From Syntrophaceae bacterium (GTDB taxonomy: Bacteria > Desulfobacterota > Syntrophia > Syntrophales > UBA2192): a stretch of DNA of 64,000 nucleotides. A program made the position numbers and the translations under genes. The DNA lies in the NCBI GenBank assembly GCA_013177795.1, contig JABLXY010000004.1, positions 172,001 to 236,000 on the forward strand, written 5' to 3'. The notes below the pieces were generated by a model. That model was not told where the DNA came from and searched no databases. It saw nothing but the letters and a program-made list of their open reading frames with translations. How positions within the stretch are numbered: the stretch's first letter is position 1; every line of letters starts with the position of its first letter. Shown here one piece after another: positions 19,883-28,021 of the stretch.

Positions 19883-20260
19883 TTACCACCAGCACCCGTA
19901 TCCGCCCATCCGGCCGTAGTATCCGGAGTATCCGGCATTCGGAGCCGGCAGGTTGTGCGAACGCGCCTGGGCGCTCAACTTGTCGTGCAGGACCGTGATT
20001 TCCCGACTCAGCTCCGCGGCCCGTTTGGGGTCGGGATTAGACGTTGCCAGCAGCGCGTTGTATTCGCCCTGTTTAGCGGCCAAGTCCTGACGGAGTTGGG
20101 CGGTTTGATCGTAAAATCCCTGATAGTTGCCGCTGTAATACCCCGCCATCGGCCCACCTGTGGGGCCGCCCCAGTAGCCATCCCAATAGCAGGCGAAAGC
20201 CTGCGTTCCGATCAATGCGGTGAAGGCCACCGCCACAACGATGAGAATCGCCTTTTTCAT
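19883..20260 (-). CDS. ZraP-like periplasmic metal-binding chaperone
   Basis: 125 residues from the ATG at 20260, chosen because GGAGG stands 7 bases upstream and a clean signal peptide follows (KKAILIVVAVAFTALIGTQA). The mature protein has a Gly/Tyr/Trp-rich head, a helical centre (DQTAQLRQDLAAKQGEYNAL) and a Gly/Tyr tail ending GCWW. This layout is that of the ZraP/CpxP-like heavy-metal resistance group, zinc-binding periplasmic chaperones that in enterobacteria dampen the ZraS-ZraR system. Here such a system is divergently encoded. It is the first gene of a six-gene minus-strand operon beginning at a -24/-12 promoter (20337-20352). Confidence 0.75.
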   Translation of the reverse strand: MKKAILIVVAVAFTALIGTQAFACYWDGYWGGPTGGPMAGYYSGNYQGFYDQTAQLRQDLAAKQGEYNALLATSNPDPKRAAELSREITVLHDKLSAQARSHNLPAPNAGYSGYYGRMGGYGCWW

Positions 20261-20336
20261 GTTTTTACCTCCAGTGTGTTTTTTTCTACATAAACTGAAT
20301 GTCCATGGCACCATGGTCGCCGTTGCTTTTACTGAT

Positions 20337-20352
20337 ATCAAATTGCGTGCCA
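20337..20352 (-). promoter_or_regulatory. Sigma-54 (-24/-12) promoter, left arm
   Basis: On the minus strand TGGCAC-GCAAT-TTGAT matches the TGGCAC-N5-TTGCW consensus at all but one base, with correct spacing. It lies 77 bases upstream of the ZraP-like start, giving a leader of about 65 bases. The NtrC-type activator encoded nearby carries the GAFTGA loop needed to open sigma-54 promoters. Confidence 0.7.
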
Positions 20353-20496
20353 TAAAACCAAAAATACAATCTATGTATTTGAATTTTTTGATATAAATAG
20401 ATATGAAGAGGTGGACATTCAGAGCCTTTGAAGGTTAACCACCCCACCATCTGTGGCCATATTACCCAATATTCCCATTCCAAAGAAAATGAACTG

Positions 20497-20525
20497 TTGC
20501 CAAAATACCCACTCATGTGTATACT
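20497..20525 (+). promoter_or_regulatory. Sigma-70 promoter of the two-component operon
   Basis: TTGCCA (20497-20502), 17 bases, TATACT (20520-20525), about 30 bases upstream of the histidine kinase start. It points away from the sigma-54 promoter of the left arm, so sensor and regulator could be made constitutively while effectors are induced. Confidence 0.5.
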
Positions 20526-20554
20526 ATTAAAAAAACAAGGAGATCGAGGTTGCC

Positions 20555-22345
20555 ATGATTCCAAAAACAATTCGCCGAAAACGGACCAGCCTACCCACAT
20601 CGCCTTGGGTCATCATTGGATCGGCGGTAATTTTGCTGATCGTCGCGGTGGTGCTGGCCTACCAAAATTACAGCCGAGAAAAAAAATACATGTCCCAGAT
20701 CTTGAGTGAAAAGGGCGCCGCAATCATCAAGGCGGTGGAGGCCGGCGCCCGGACCGGAATGATGGGCATGATGTGGGGCGGGCAGCAGGTTCAAACCCTG
20801 ATCGAAGAAACCGCCCAGGTTCCGGACGTCCTTTACATTACGGTGGTGAACAACCAGGGGCTGGTTCTGGCCAGCAGCAATCGCGGATTGATTGGCACCC
20901 AGATGAGCACGGATTCGCCTGAAGGCAAGCTAAGTCCGTCGGAGGGAATCAACTGGCGTTTTAGAAGCATCGACAACCAGCGGCATGCGTTTGAAGTGTA
21001 CCGATATTTCCGGCCTATTTCCGGCCGGAACACCTGGATGGGCAATCACATGGGCCGGATCATGCAAGGGCGCGGCATGATGATGGGGATGGATAATGAC
21101 TGGTGCTTTCCTTCGACAAGTGCCGACGAAGAACAGGTGATGCTGGTTGGTTTGGACCCCCAACCCTTTGAGGACGCGCGTTTGGAGGATATCCGTAACA
21201 CGGCCATTATATCAGGCGTATTAGTTGTCTTGGGACTGGCCGGTTTCATATCCATGTTCTGGTTGCAAAGCTATCGCTCGGCCAGGCGCTCGCTTCAAGA
21301 TACCAGCGCGGTGGCGGACCAGGTGGTGACCAGTCTCCCCGTCGGGTTGATCGCCACGGATAAAAACGGAAAAATCGCATTTTTCAACAGCGCCGCCGAG
21401 CGTATCACCGGACTGGATCTGTCCCAAGCACGAGGTAAGGAGTCCAACGCTGTTCTGCCATATCATCTTTGCGGATTAACGGAATGCCTGGACCGAGGCG
21501 AATCGATATCCGAAAAAGAAATGGAATGCGAATTCGCCGAGGGCAAGGTTGTTCCGGTTAGCATCAGCGCATCGAAAATTATCAACGAGGAAGGGCGATT
21601 TGTCGGGCAGGTTCTGATCATTCGCGATCTTGGCGAAATCCGCCGCCTTCAGGATGAAGTCCGCCGCAAGGAAAAACTGGCGGCCATCGGCGGCCTTGCC
21701 GCCGGTGTGGCCCATGAAATCAGAAATCCCTTGAGTTCCATCAAGGGCATCGCCTCTTATTACAAGAGCAAGTTCGAGGAAGGCAGCGAGGATAGGGAGA
21801 TGGCCGGGGTCATGATCGAAGAAGTGGATCGGTTGAGCCGGGTGATCAGTGAGTTGTTGGAGTTCGCACGGCCAACAAAGTTGAAGCCGAAGCCGTCGGA
21901 TCTGAACGAGATTTTGATGCATTCGGTCAGGCTGGTTCAACAAGAGGCGGCCGCAAAAAACGTTGATATTCAATTACATCTCACACCCGATATCCCAGAT
22001 ATGAACGTTGATCCGGACCGTCTGACCCAGTGCTTTTTAAATCTGTACCTGAACGCCTTGCAAGCCATGGAAAAGGGCGGTCAACTGACCGTCTCCAGCG
22101 CCATCAGGGAAGACGACATATTTGCGATTGATATCAAGGACAATGGTCGTGGAATATCTGCGGATGACTTGAGCAAGATATTCGACCCCTATTTTACCAC
22201 CAAACCCAAGGGGACCGGACTGGGGCTGGCGATTGTTCATAAAATCATCGAAGCCCATCAGGGGCAGATCAAGGTCCGCAGCGCCCTTGGTCAAGGCACC
22301 GTTTTTTCCATTGCCCTGCCCTTGCAGAACGAAAAAATGAGGTAG
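20555..22345 (+). CDS. Sensor histidine kinase, ZraS-like, with Met-rich periplasmic domain
   Basis: A 596-residue membrane kinase. Membrane segments at about 19-36 and 206-227 enclose a periplasmic sensor domain with Met-rich clusters GMMGMMWGG (about 68-76) and NHMGRIMQGRGMMMGMD (about 154-170), plausible metal ligands. Then come a PAS domain (about 250-360, GLIATDKNGKIAFFNSAAER), the HisKA box VAHEIRNPLSSIKG and an HATPase domain (DPYFTTKPKGTGLGLAIVHK). It lies 2 bases before the NtrC-type regulator gene, its evident partner. By analogy with ZraS it should sense envelope metal; the Met clusters hint at copper or another soft metal rather than zinc alone. Confidence 0.88.
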   Translation: MIPKTIRRKRTSLPTSPWVIIGSAVILLIVAVVLAYQNYSREKKYMSQILSEKGAAIIKAVEAGARTGMMGMMWGGQQVQTLIEETAQVPDVLYITVVNNQGLVLASSNRGLIGTQMSTDSPEGKLSPSEGINWRFRSIDNQRHAFEVYRYFRPISGRNTWMGNHMGRIMQGRGMMMGMDNDWCFPSTSADEEQVMLVGLDPQPFEDARLEDIRNTAIISGVLVVLGLAGFISMFWLQSYRSARRSLQDTSAVADQVVTSLPVGLIATDKNGKIAFFNSAAERITGLDLSQARGKESNAVLPYHLCGLTECLDRGESISEKEMECEFAEGKVVPVSISASKIINEEGRFVGQVLIIRDLGEIRRLQDEVRRKEKLAAIGGLAAGVAHEIRNPLSSIKGIASYYKSKFEEGSEDREMAGVMIEEVDRLSRVISELLEFARPTKLKPKPSDLNEILMHSVRLVQQEAAAKNVDIQLHLTPDIPDMNVDPDRLTQCFLNLYLNALQAMEKGGQLTVSSAIREDDIFAIDIKDNGRGISADDLSKIFDPYFTTKPKGTGLGLAIVHKIIEAHQGQIKVRSALGQGTVFSIALPLQNEKMR

Positions 22346-22347
22346 AT

Positions 22348-23724
22348 ATGACCGCACCAAGCTCATCTCACATCTTGATCGTCGATGACGACACGAATCA
22401 TTTAAAAACCCTTCAAACCATTGTCAGAAGCTGGGGCTACCAGGTGTTCACGGCCGATGACGGCGCAAAAGCAGTGGAAAGCGTCAAGGCAAGGCCCTTC
22501 GCCCTGATTCTGATGGACGTCCGCATGGCCCATATGAGCGGTATCGAGGCCCTGAAACAAATCAAGCAATACAACCCAGCCATACCGATTCTCATCATGA
22601 CCGCCTATTCTTCCGTTGATTCGGCGGTTGAGGCCCTAAAGGCCGGGGCCTACGATTATTTAACAAAGCCCCTGGACTTTGAAGTGCTTAAGATAAGCCT
22701 GGCGCGCGCCCTTGAGCATTCCGGCCTGAAATCCGAAAACGCCACCTTGAAATCTAAACTGAGCGCTGACTACGAACTGAAAAATATCATCGGAAAGAGC
22801 CAACCGATGAAGGCGCTTATCGACATGATGGCCATGATCGCGCCATCGGAGGCAACCATATTGATCACCGGGGAAAGCGGGACAGGAAAGGAGTTGATCG
22901 CGAAATCCATCCATCACAACAGCCAACGCAAGGACCGGCCGCTGGTAGTGGTCAATTGCGCGGCCCTTACCGAAACGCTGTTGGAATCAGAGCTTTTCGG
23001 TCACGAGAAAGGCGCTTTCACGGGCGCGGACAGACGCCGCGAGGGCCGCTTCATGCAGGCTGACAAGGGCACCATTTTTCTGGACGAAATCGGCGAGACT
23101 TCCGCCGCGATGCAGGCCAAACTGCTGCGAGTCATCCAGGAGCGGGAAATCCAGCGAGTCGGCGGAGAGGAGACCCTGCGCGTGGACGTGCGGATTCTCG
23201 CCGCGACCAACCGAAACCTGGAGGAGGATGTGAAAAACGGAAAATTCCGTGAAGACCTTTTCTATAGACTGAACGTCGTCACGCTTCGTATCCCGCCGCT
23301 ACGCGAACGCCAGGATGATGTTCCTGTACTCGCTCAGCATTTCCTGGCCAAGTACGCGACCAAAAACCACAAGCGGGTTAAAGGCTTTTCGCCGCTGGCA
23401 ATGGATATGCTGCTCAAATACGCTTGGCCCGGCAATGTCAGGGAACTTGAAAACGTCATTGAGCGCGCCGTGATTCTCCTGCCGGACGAGCACGTCACCG
23501 AAAAAGAACTTCCCGCCACCATCACCGAAAGCTATGCCGAGAAAAGCGACTGGGCGGCTCCGCCGCCACCGGTTGCAGCCAACCGCCCCTTGGAGGAAGT
23601 TGAAAGGGAGGCGATTTTGGCCACGCTTGAAGACAGTGGCGGGAATAAAAGCGAAACAGCGCGCAGGCTTGGCATCAACCGCAAGACCCTTCACAAGAAA
23701 CTCAAAGATTATGGAATAGATTGA
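22348..23724 (+). CDS. Sigma-54-dependent response regulator (NtrC/ZraR class)
   Basis: 458 residues in three domains: receiver (about 1-120, IVDDDTNH and phosphoacceptor Asp in LILMDVRM), AAA+ sigma-54 interaction domain (about 140-370; Walker A GESGTGKE, GAFTGA loop in KGAFTGADRR, GTIFLDEIGE as Walker B) and a Fis-type helix-turn-helix at the C-terminus (NKSETARRLGINRKTLHKKL). Phosphorylated relatives oligomerise and open sigma-54 promoters. Two such promoters flank this gene set (20337-20352 and 24663-24678), so the regulon is probably both effector arms. The end overlaps the next gene. Confidence 0.93.
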   Translation: MTAPSSSHILIVDDDTNHLKTLQTIVRSWGYQVFTADDGAKAVESVKARPFALILMDVRMAHMSGIEALKQIKQYNPAIPILIMTAYSSVDSAVEALKAGAYDYLTKPLDFEVLKISLARALEHSGLKSENATLKSKLSADYELKNIIGKSQPMKALIDMMAMIAPSEATILITGESGTGKELIAKSIHHNSQRKDRPLVVVNCAALTETLLESELFGHEKGAFTGADRRREGRFMQADKGTIFLDEIGETSAAMQAKLLRVIQEREIQRVGGEETLRVDVRILAATNRNLEEDVKNGKFREDLFYRLNVVTLRIPPLRERQDDVPVLAQHFLAKYATKNHKRVKGFSPLAMDMLLKYAWPGNVRELENVIERAVILLPDEHVTEKELPATITESYAEKSDWAAPPPPVAANRPLEEVEREAILATLEDSGGNKSETARRLGINRKTLHKKLKDYGID

Positions 23725-24464
23725 GCTTCCTAATGGAAAGCGAATTCTTAACGGTCCTTGGCTTGGCGACGCTTCCGGCGCTGGGAAATTTCAGCGGCGG
23801 CGTGCTCGCTGAGTGGCTGCGGCCGTCGAAAAAAACACTCAATCACGCCCTGCATGCTGCCACCGGAATTATCCTCGCAGTTGTTGCGGTCGAAGTGATG
23901 CCGGCTGCACTTGCTGGCGCGCCGGCCTGGCTGCTCGCCTTGGCTTTCATGGGAGGTGGCAGCGCTTACCTGTTCATAGAATCCGGCGTCAAACGATGGC
24001 AAGAGGGCAAACAAGCCGGAGCTGGAGCAGGGGCATGGATGGTCTACCTGGCGGTGGCAACCGATCTTGTCGGGGATGGACTGTTCATCGGCACGGGATC
24101 GGCGGTGTCGAGCCAAATGGCGCTCATCCTGGCCTTGGGCCAGGTATTGGCGGATATCCCCGAAGGCTTCGCAACCATTGCCAACTTCCGGGATAAGGGC
24201 GTGGGGCGGGCCAAACGGCTACTCGTTTCCGCTTCGTTTCTCTTGCCGGTCGTCATTGCCGCTATTCTTGCATACGTCATGCTTCAAGGGCGGAGCGAAA
24301 TTATAAAAATGGCCGGACTAGTCTTTGTCGCCGGGTTGTATATGCTTGCCGCCATGGAGGATATGATGCGCGAGGCCCATGAGAGTGCCGAAGATAGCCG
24401 CTGGTCCGCGCTTAGCCTTCTTGCGGGCTTCGCCATTTTCCTGGTCATCTCGGGATGGCTTTGA
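23721..24464 (+). CDS. ZIP family metal transporter
   Basis: 247 residues with about eight hydrophobic segments. Segment IV/V motifs HAATGIILAVVAVEVMP and LADIPEGFATIANF correspond to the metal-binding HNxxEG-type signatures of ZIP proteins, with Asp replacing the usual first His/Asn in the second motif. ZIP proteins move Zn or other divalent cations into the cytoplasm, although some bacterial members export. The TTG at 23721 would overlap the regulator stop (TTGA coupling); an ATG at 23733 is an alternative start removing four residues. Its place in the two-component operon suggests constitutive low expression. Confidence 0.82.
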   Translation: MSFLMESEFLTVLGLATLPALGNFSGGVLAEWLRPSKKTLNHALHAATGIILAVVAVEVMPAALAGAPAWLLALAFMGGGSAYLFIESGVKRWQEGKQAGAGAGAWMVYLAVATDLVGDGLFIGTGSAVSSQMALILALGQVLADIPEGFATIANFRDKGVGRAKRLLVSASFLLPVVIAAILAYVMLQGRSEIIKMAGLVFVAGLYMLAAMEDMMREAHESAEDSRWSALSLLAGFAIFLVISGWL

Positions 24465-24662
24465 TTAGATAGAGGTCCCGCTTTTTCATGAACTGTCCCT
24501 TTTAACCCCACAATGCAATTCAGGAAAGACTAAAGTGGGTATTATCGAACCACATCCCCACCTGCATGCCTTAATACGATCTATCCTACCGCACACTTCA
24601 TATTTTAAAAGTTAAGTTATTACAGCTACATATATTCGTTTTGGGACGGCATGGCAGAGTGT

Positions 24663-24678
24663 TGGCATCATGTTTGCT
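24663..24678 (+). promoter_or_regulatory. Sigma-54 (-24/-12) promoter, right arm
   Basis: TGGCAT-CATGT-TTGCT matches the TGGCAC-N5-TTGCW consensus with one mismatch and correct spacing, about 105 bases before the right-arm ZraP-like gene. The rest of the 318-base gap between the ZIP and ZraP-like genes is AT-rich and holds no gene; it probably contains upstream activator sites. Confidence 0.75.
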
Positions 24679-24689
24679 CTATTCTTAAA

Positions 24690-24728
24690 ATAAAAGCCAA
24701 ACGGCTTTCAGAAAGCGGCCGCTTTTAT
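24690..24728 (+). promoter_or_regulatory. Structured leader downstream of the sigma-54 promoter
   Basis: ATAAAAGC (24690-24697) pairs with GCTTTTAT (24721-24728); inside, GCTT/AAGC can form a second short stem. The expected transcription start (about 24,689) coincides with the left arm, so the message would begin with this hairpin. It may stabilise the 5' end. Confidence 0.4.
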
Positions 24729-24782
24729 GATTGGGGACAACAACAAATCGCAAAAAATTAAATTACATAATGGAGGCACGAA

Positions 24783-25253
24783 ATGAAACGAAATACTAAA
24801 GGACTTATGACGCTGGCTGTATTGGCCGTTTTTGGAATCTCGACCGTGGCGTTTGCCCAATGGGGCCCTGGATACGGACATATGATGGGACCAGGCATGA
24901 TGGGACCGGGCTGGCAGGGAGGAAGCGGCTATTACGGCAATCTCTCCGCCGATGAAATCGCAAAGCTGGATCAGCAGCGCTCGGAGTTCTTCAAGGCGAC
25001 TGAAGGCATCAGGCAACAACTGTATGAGAAGGAACTCGCATTGCAAGGTGAGTTGAGCAAGGAAAACCCGGACACCAGCAAGGCCTCAACGTTGCAGAGC
25101 GAAATTTCCAAGCTGCGGGGCGAGCTTGATCAAAAGCGGCTGGATTATGAAATGCAAGCCAGAGAATCCGTCCCCAACTACAATCGCGGGTATCGGGGCC
25201 ACGGTTCAATGATGGGTTACGGTCCCCGTGGTGGTGGATATTGCATGTGGTAA
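24783..25253 (+). CDS. ZraP-like periplasmic metal-binding protein, right arm
   Basis: 156 residues. A signal peptide (KGLMTLAVLAVFGISTVAFA) is followed by a Met/Gly/His-rich head, GYGHMMGPGMMGPGW, a long helical middle (about 55-135; EKELALQGELSKENPDTSKA) and a tail GSMMGYGPRGGGYCMW. The helical core with metal-binding ends is the ZraP/CpxP-like pattern. It is a paralogue of the left-arm protein (19,883-20,260) but with Met-His instead of mainly Tyr-Trp head residues, suggesting a different metal preference. First gene of the right arm; GGAGG precedes the start. Confidence 0.8.
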   Translation: MKRNTKGLMTLAVLAVFGISTVAFAQWGPGYGHMMGPGMMGPGWQGGSGYYGNLSADEIAKLDQQRSEFFKATEGIRQQLYEKELALQGELSKENPDTSKASTLQSEISKLRGELDQKRLDYEMQARESVPNYNRGYRGHGSMMGYGPRGGGYCMW

Positions 25254-25272
25254 ACTCGTTACGCGGTTGAAG

Positions 25273-25312
25273 GTGTATGACAGGGCGGCGAACGCCGCCC
25301 ATTGTCATACAC
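25273..25312 (+). terminator. Long two-part hairpin between cistrons
   Basis: GTGTATGACA (25273-25282) pairs perfectly with TGTCATACAC (25303-25312), and inside it GGGCGG pairs with CCGCCC. No T-run follows. It may partially end or protect the message so that the ZraP-like protein is made in excess over the downstream genes. Confidence 0.5.
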
Positions 25313-25374
25313 GAAACCTACAGGGAACCGGTTGACGATTGCAACAAATGACGACTCGATAGAAAGGTGAGCCG

Positions 25375-25623
25375 ATGAAAAGGAATTTTTTGAAAACGGC
25401 GATAAGGCCAATCACGCTTATTGCGATTTTGGGACTTGCATTAACGGTGCTGGCGGGTTGCGGAACGGGCCATGGCCCATACCGATATGGCTACAATGGA
25501 TATCATGGCGATGATTACCGAAATAGCAGCTCCTACGGCACTATGTATGACCTAGACGGCAGAGGCTACCACCGCCGCGCGCCAGGCTACGGGGATGGCC
25601 GAGGCGGATACTGCGGATGGTGA
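25375..25623 (+). CDS. Small Gly/Tyr-rich lipoprotein
   Basis: 82 residues with a lipoprotein signal peptide and lipobox LAGC (Cys29). The mature part is Gly/Tyr/His/Arg-rich (YRYGYNGYHGDDYRN) and ends GGYCGW, very like the ends of the two ZraP-like proteins (GCWW, YCMW). It probably sits at the periplasmic face of a membrane; the shared C-terminal Cys-Trp tail suggests a common metal or partner contact. I do not recognise a named family. Confidence 0.72.
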   Translation: MKRNFLKTAIRPITLIAILGLALTVLAGCGTGHGPYRYGYNGYHGDDYRNSSSYGTMYDLDGRGYHRRAPGYGDGRGGYCGW

Positions 25624-25668
25624 TGGAGCATATTCGTCTCAACTTGAATTACCATTGAGGTGAAAGAT

Positions 25669-26034
25669 ATGGTCATCAAATCTTTTTACAACAAGGTTTT
25701 GTTAGGACTTCTCACGATATGGGGTTTGAACAATATTCTTTTAAGCCCCGCATTCGCTCAATCCGGCGGGTACCGGAACTGGCACATGGGACGATGGATG
25801 ATGGGCGACTGGGGAATGGGGTGGTTTGGCATGATAATGATGTTATTGTTTTGGGTTTTAGTCATCGCCGGCATCGTCTTTTTGATTCGATGGTTGGTTC
25901 AAAACACGGGTAGCAGAAGCCATTCCGGAGTCAGCACAGGTACTCAGGCAATGGATATTTTAAAGGAACGCTATGCCAAGGGAGAAATCACCCGCGATGA
26001 ATTTGAATCCATGAAAAAAGAGATACTCCGGTAG
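25669..26034 (+). CDS. SHOCT-domain membrane protein, right arm
   Basis: 121 residues from the ATG at 25669; the GTG at 25660 lies within the likely ribosome site GAGGTG. A signal-like segment ends SPAFA, then a Trp/Met-rich stretch ([16 protein letters not shown]), a membrane segment (about 53-75) and a SHOCT motif ([19 protein letters not shown]). It is paralogous to the 88-residue left-arm protein but has an added exported N-terminus. Confidence 0.78.
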   Translation: MVIKSFYNKVLLGLLTIWGLNNILLSPAFAQSGGYRNWHMGRWMMGDWGMGWFGMIMMLLFWVLVIAGIVFLIRWLVQNTGSRSHSGVSTGTQAMDILKERYAKGEITRDEFESMKKEILR

Positions 26035-26053
26035 GCCCCGTGGGAGGCTTGCG

Positions 26054-27640
26054 ATGAAAGGCAAAAACACAGGAATGAAAATGGATAACGGGCATTCCAG
26101 AAGGCAATTTTTCAAGCTGGCCGGCTATGGTACGCTGGGATTGATGGCAGGCGGGATCTGGCCGGGGCTTGAGCGTTTGGCTGCCGGGCAAACCCAGGAT
26201 ACAGAATTCGTTCCCGACCTCGACATTTCCCTTTCCGCGCGCCCCGGCGAGGTTTCTGTTTTTCCGGGAAACCCCACCAGGGTTTGGCGCTACCATGCGA
26301 CGGTGCACAAAGGCGACCGTGCTCGAATTGCTGAAATGCCCCGTAGCTACCTTGGCCCGATCATCAAAGTCCATCAGGGTGAAAAAATACGGATTCGCTT
26401 CAATAACGCCATTCCGGAAGAGTCTATCGTGCACTGGCACGGCCTGCATGTGCCCGCGATCATGGACGGACACCCGCGCTATGTCGTTCCGCAGGGGCAA
26501 TCCTACTTGTATGAGTTCGAAGTCAAGAACAGAGCCGGTACCTATTGGTATCATCCACACCCACACGGCAGAACCGGCCCACAGGTGTATCGTGGTCTGG
26601 CAGGCCTTTTTCTTGTGTCCGATGCAGAAGAACAAGCCGTTGGCTTGCCCGAAGGTGAATATGATGTCCCGCTGGTGATTCAGGATCGAACCTTTGATCC
26701 GGAAAATCAGCTTGTGTACATGTCAGGGCACAGAATGGAGCAGATGACCGGGTTTTTGGGCGACTTGATAATGGTGAACGGCATGCCGGATTTTACACTG
26801 CCGGTATCGACCAGTGCCTATCGCCTGCGCCTGCTGAATGGCTCCAATTCACGTAATTATAAGCTGGCATGGGAAGACGGCCGCCCTCTGACCATCATTG
26901 GTACAGACGGCGGCTTACTGGAAAAAGCGGTCTATCGTCGGTACGCTTTTTTTAGCCCGGGAGAGCGATTGGAGATTTGGGCCGATTTCAGCGATAAGCC
27001 AGTCGGCTATAAGACATCCCTTATGAGCCTTCCCTTCGACGCCGGCGGCATGGGTGGAGGGCAGATGGGCCGCGGCATGATGATGGGCGGAATGATGGAC
27101 CAGAATCAACGCCTTCCAGATGGTGTGAACTTTCCTGTACTCAAGGTGAATGTGACCCGATCTGTGAAAACAAATTACCGTCTCCCGGACATACTTTCCG
27201 AGATCGGGCCTGTCAGTCCTAAAGACGCTGTGAACTATTTTCGTCCCCGGCAATTTTATCTCACGATGCGGCATATGCAATGGACCATCAACGGCCGGGT
27301 GTTTCAAATGGAGGAGGTGGCAGACGACGAGATAGTCCGATTGGACACGGCGGAGATATGGGAATTCAACAACGCCGGGGGTGGAATGATGAATATGATG
27401 AACATGCCCCATCCCATTCACCTGCATGGTAAACAGTTCCGCGTTATTGAACGCGGCGGCGTTGCTCATGACGGCTATGTTGATGAAGGATGGAAAGATA
27501 CGGTTTTGCTAATGCCCGGTGAACGGATCAGAATATTGGTTGATTTTGATGATTATCCGGGAATGTTTTTGTACCATTGTCACAACCTGGAACATGAGGA
27601 TATGGGCATGATGCGCAATTATTTTGTGAGGAAATCGTAA
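26054..27640 (+). CDS. Tat-exported multicopper oxidase (CueO/CopA-like)
   Basis: 528 residues. A twin-arginine signal (SRRQFF, 15-20, then a hydrophobic stretch) sends the folded protein to the periplasm. All copper-site motifs are present: HWHGLH (127-132), HPHPHG (167-172), HPIHLHGKQF and HCHNLEHEDMGMM (H508-C509-H510, H514, M519), so the type 1, 2 and 3 sites look intact. A Met-rich insert (GGGQMGRGMMMGGMM, about 335-350) resembles the Cu(I)-binding region of CueO. Such enzymes oxidise Cu(I) to less toxic Cu(II), or Mn(II) or Fe(II). In an anaerobe the need for O2 is a puzzle and suggests exposure to oxygen. Confidence 0.9.
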   Translation: MKGKNTGMKMDNGHSRRQFFKLAGYGTLGLMAGGIWPGLERLAAGQTQDTEFVPDLDISLSARPGEVSVFPGNPTRVWRYHATVHKGDRARIAEMPRSYLGPIIKVHQGEKIRIRFNNAIPEESIVHWHGLHVPAIMDGHPRYVVPQGQSYLYEFEVKNRAGTYWYHPHPHGRTGPQVYRGLAGLFLVSDAEEQAVGLPEGEYDVPLVIQDRTFDPENQLVYMSGHRMEQMTGFLGDLIMVNGMPDFTLPVSTSAYRLRLLNGSNSRNYKLAWEDGRPLTIIGTDGGLLEKAVYRRYAFFSPGERLEIWADFSDKPVGYKTSLMSLPFDAGGMGGGQMGRGMMMGGMMDQNQRLPDGVNFPVLKVNVTRSVKTNYRLPDILSEIGPVSPKDAVNYFRPRQFYLTMRHMQWTINGRVFQMEEVADDEIVRLDTAEIWEFNNAGGGMMNMMNMPHPIHLHGKQFRVIERGGVAHDGYVDEGWKDTVLLMPGERIRILVDFDDYPGMFLYHCHNLEHEDMGMMRNYFVRKS

Positions 27641-28021
27641 CAACTGATGAAAAATCATGTCCTTGGTGGTTTTCCGTCATGACCAAAAAACTTCAATTCT
27701 CCTGGGAGTTGTCCGTATAGTATAGTCCTTATCTTGAATTTCCGCCGGCTCTAAGACAATCTCAGTCTCTCACAGAAACCCTATCGCCGCGTCATGCAGG
27801 CTCATCGTTTGGCATCGCTCGGTCATAACGATTCCAGCCTCGTCGCGCGTTCAGTCGTTACGGACAGGCGACTCCATGTGTAAAGCTCATTAGTCGACCC
27901 TGATAATGTGACAATACACTGAAATTTATTGAAATTTAATCGGAGATAATGTATTTCAAATAACCAGTAATGCAGTGATAATGCATTTTTTCTGGTCGAA
28001 ATCACTCCGAGGTTACCAACG
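27641..28021. other. Intergenic region before the transposase gene
   Basis: 381 bases. The first 244 show no credible gene or strong terminator. The terminal repeat of the insertion element starts at 27885, and the AT-rich 27,905-28,020 stretch is probably the element's own promoter region. Confidence 0.5.
27885..27906 (+). repeat. Left terminal inverted repeat of the IS
   Basis: Begins GCTCATTAGTCGACCCTGAT; matches the inverted copy at 29356-29377 in 18 of 22 bases. Confidence 0.65.

Noticed and set aside
20286-20600. Minus-strand frame of 104 codons in the divergent promoter region
   Set aside because: Overlaps both promoters and the kinase start, lacks a ribosome site and has no family features.
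20501-24542. Shared AGTGGGTATT (and inverse) near both sigma-54 promoters as activator site
   Set aside because: One 10-base match between two 300-base regions can arise by chance and distances to the promoters differ.
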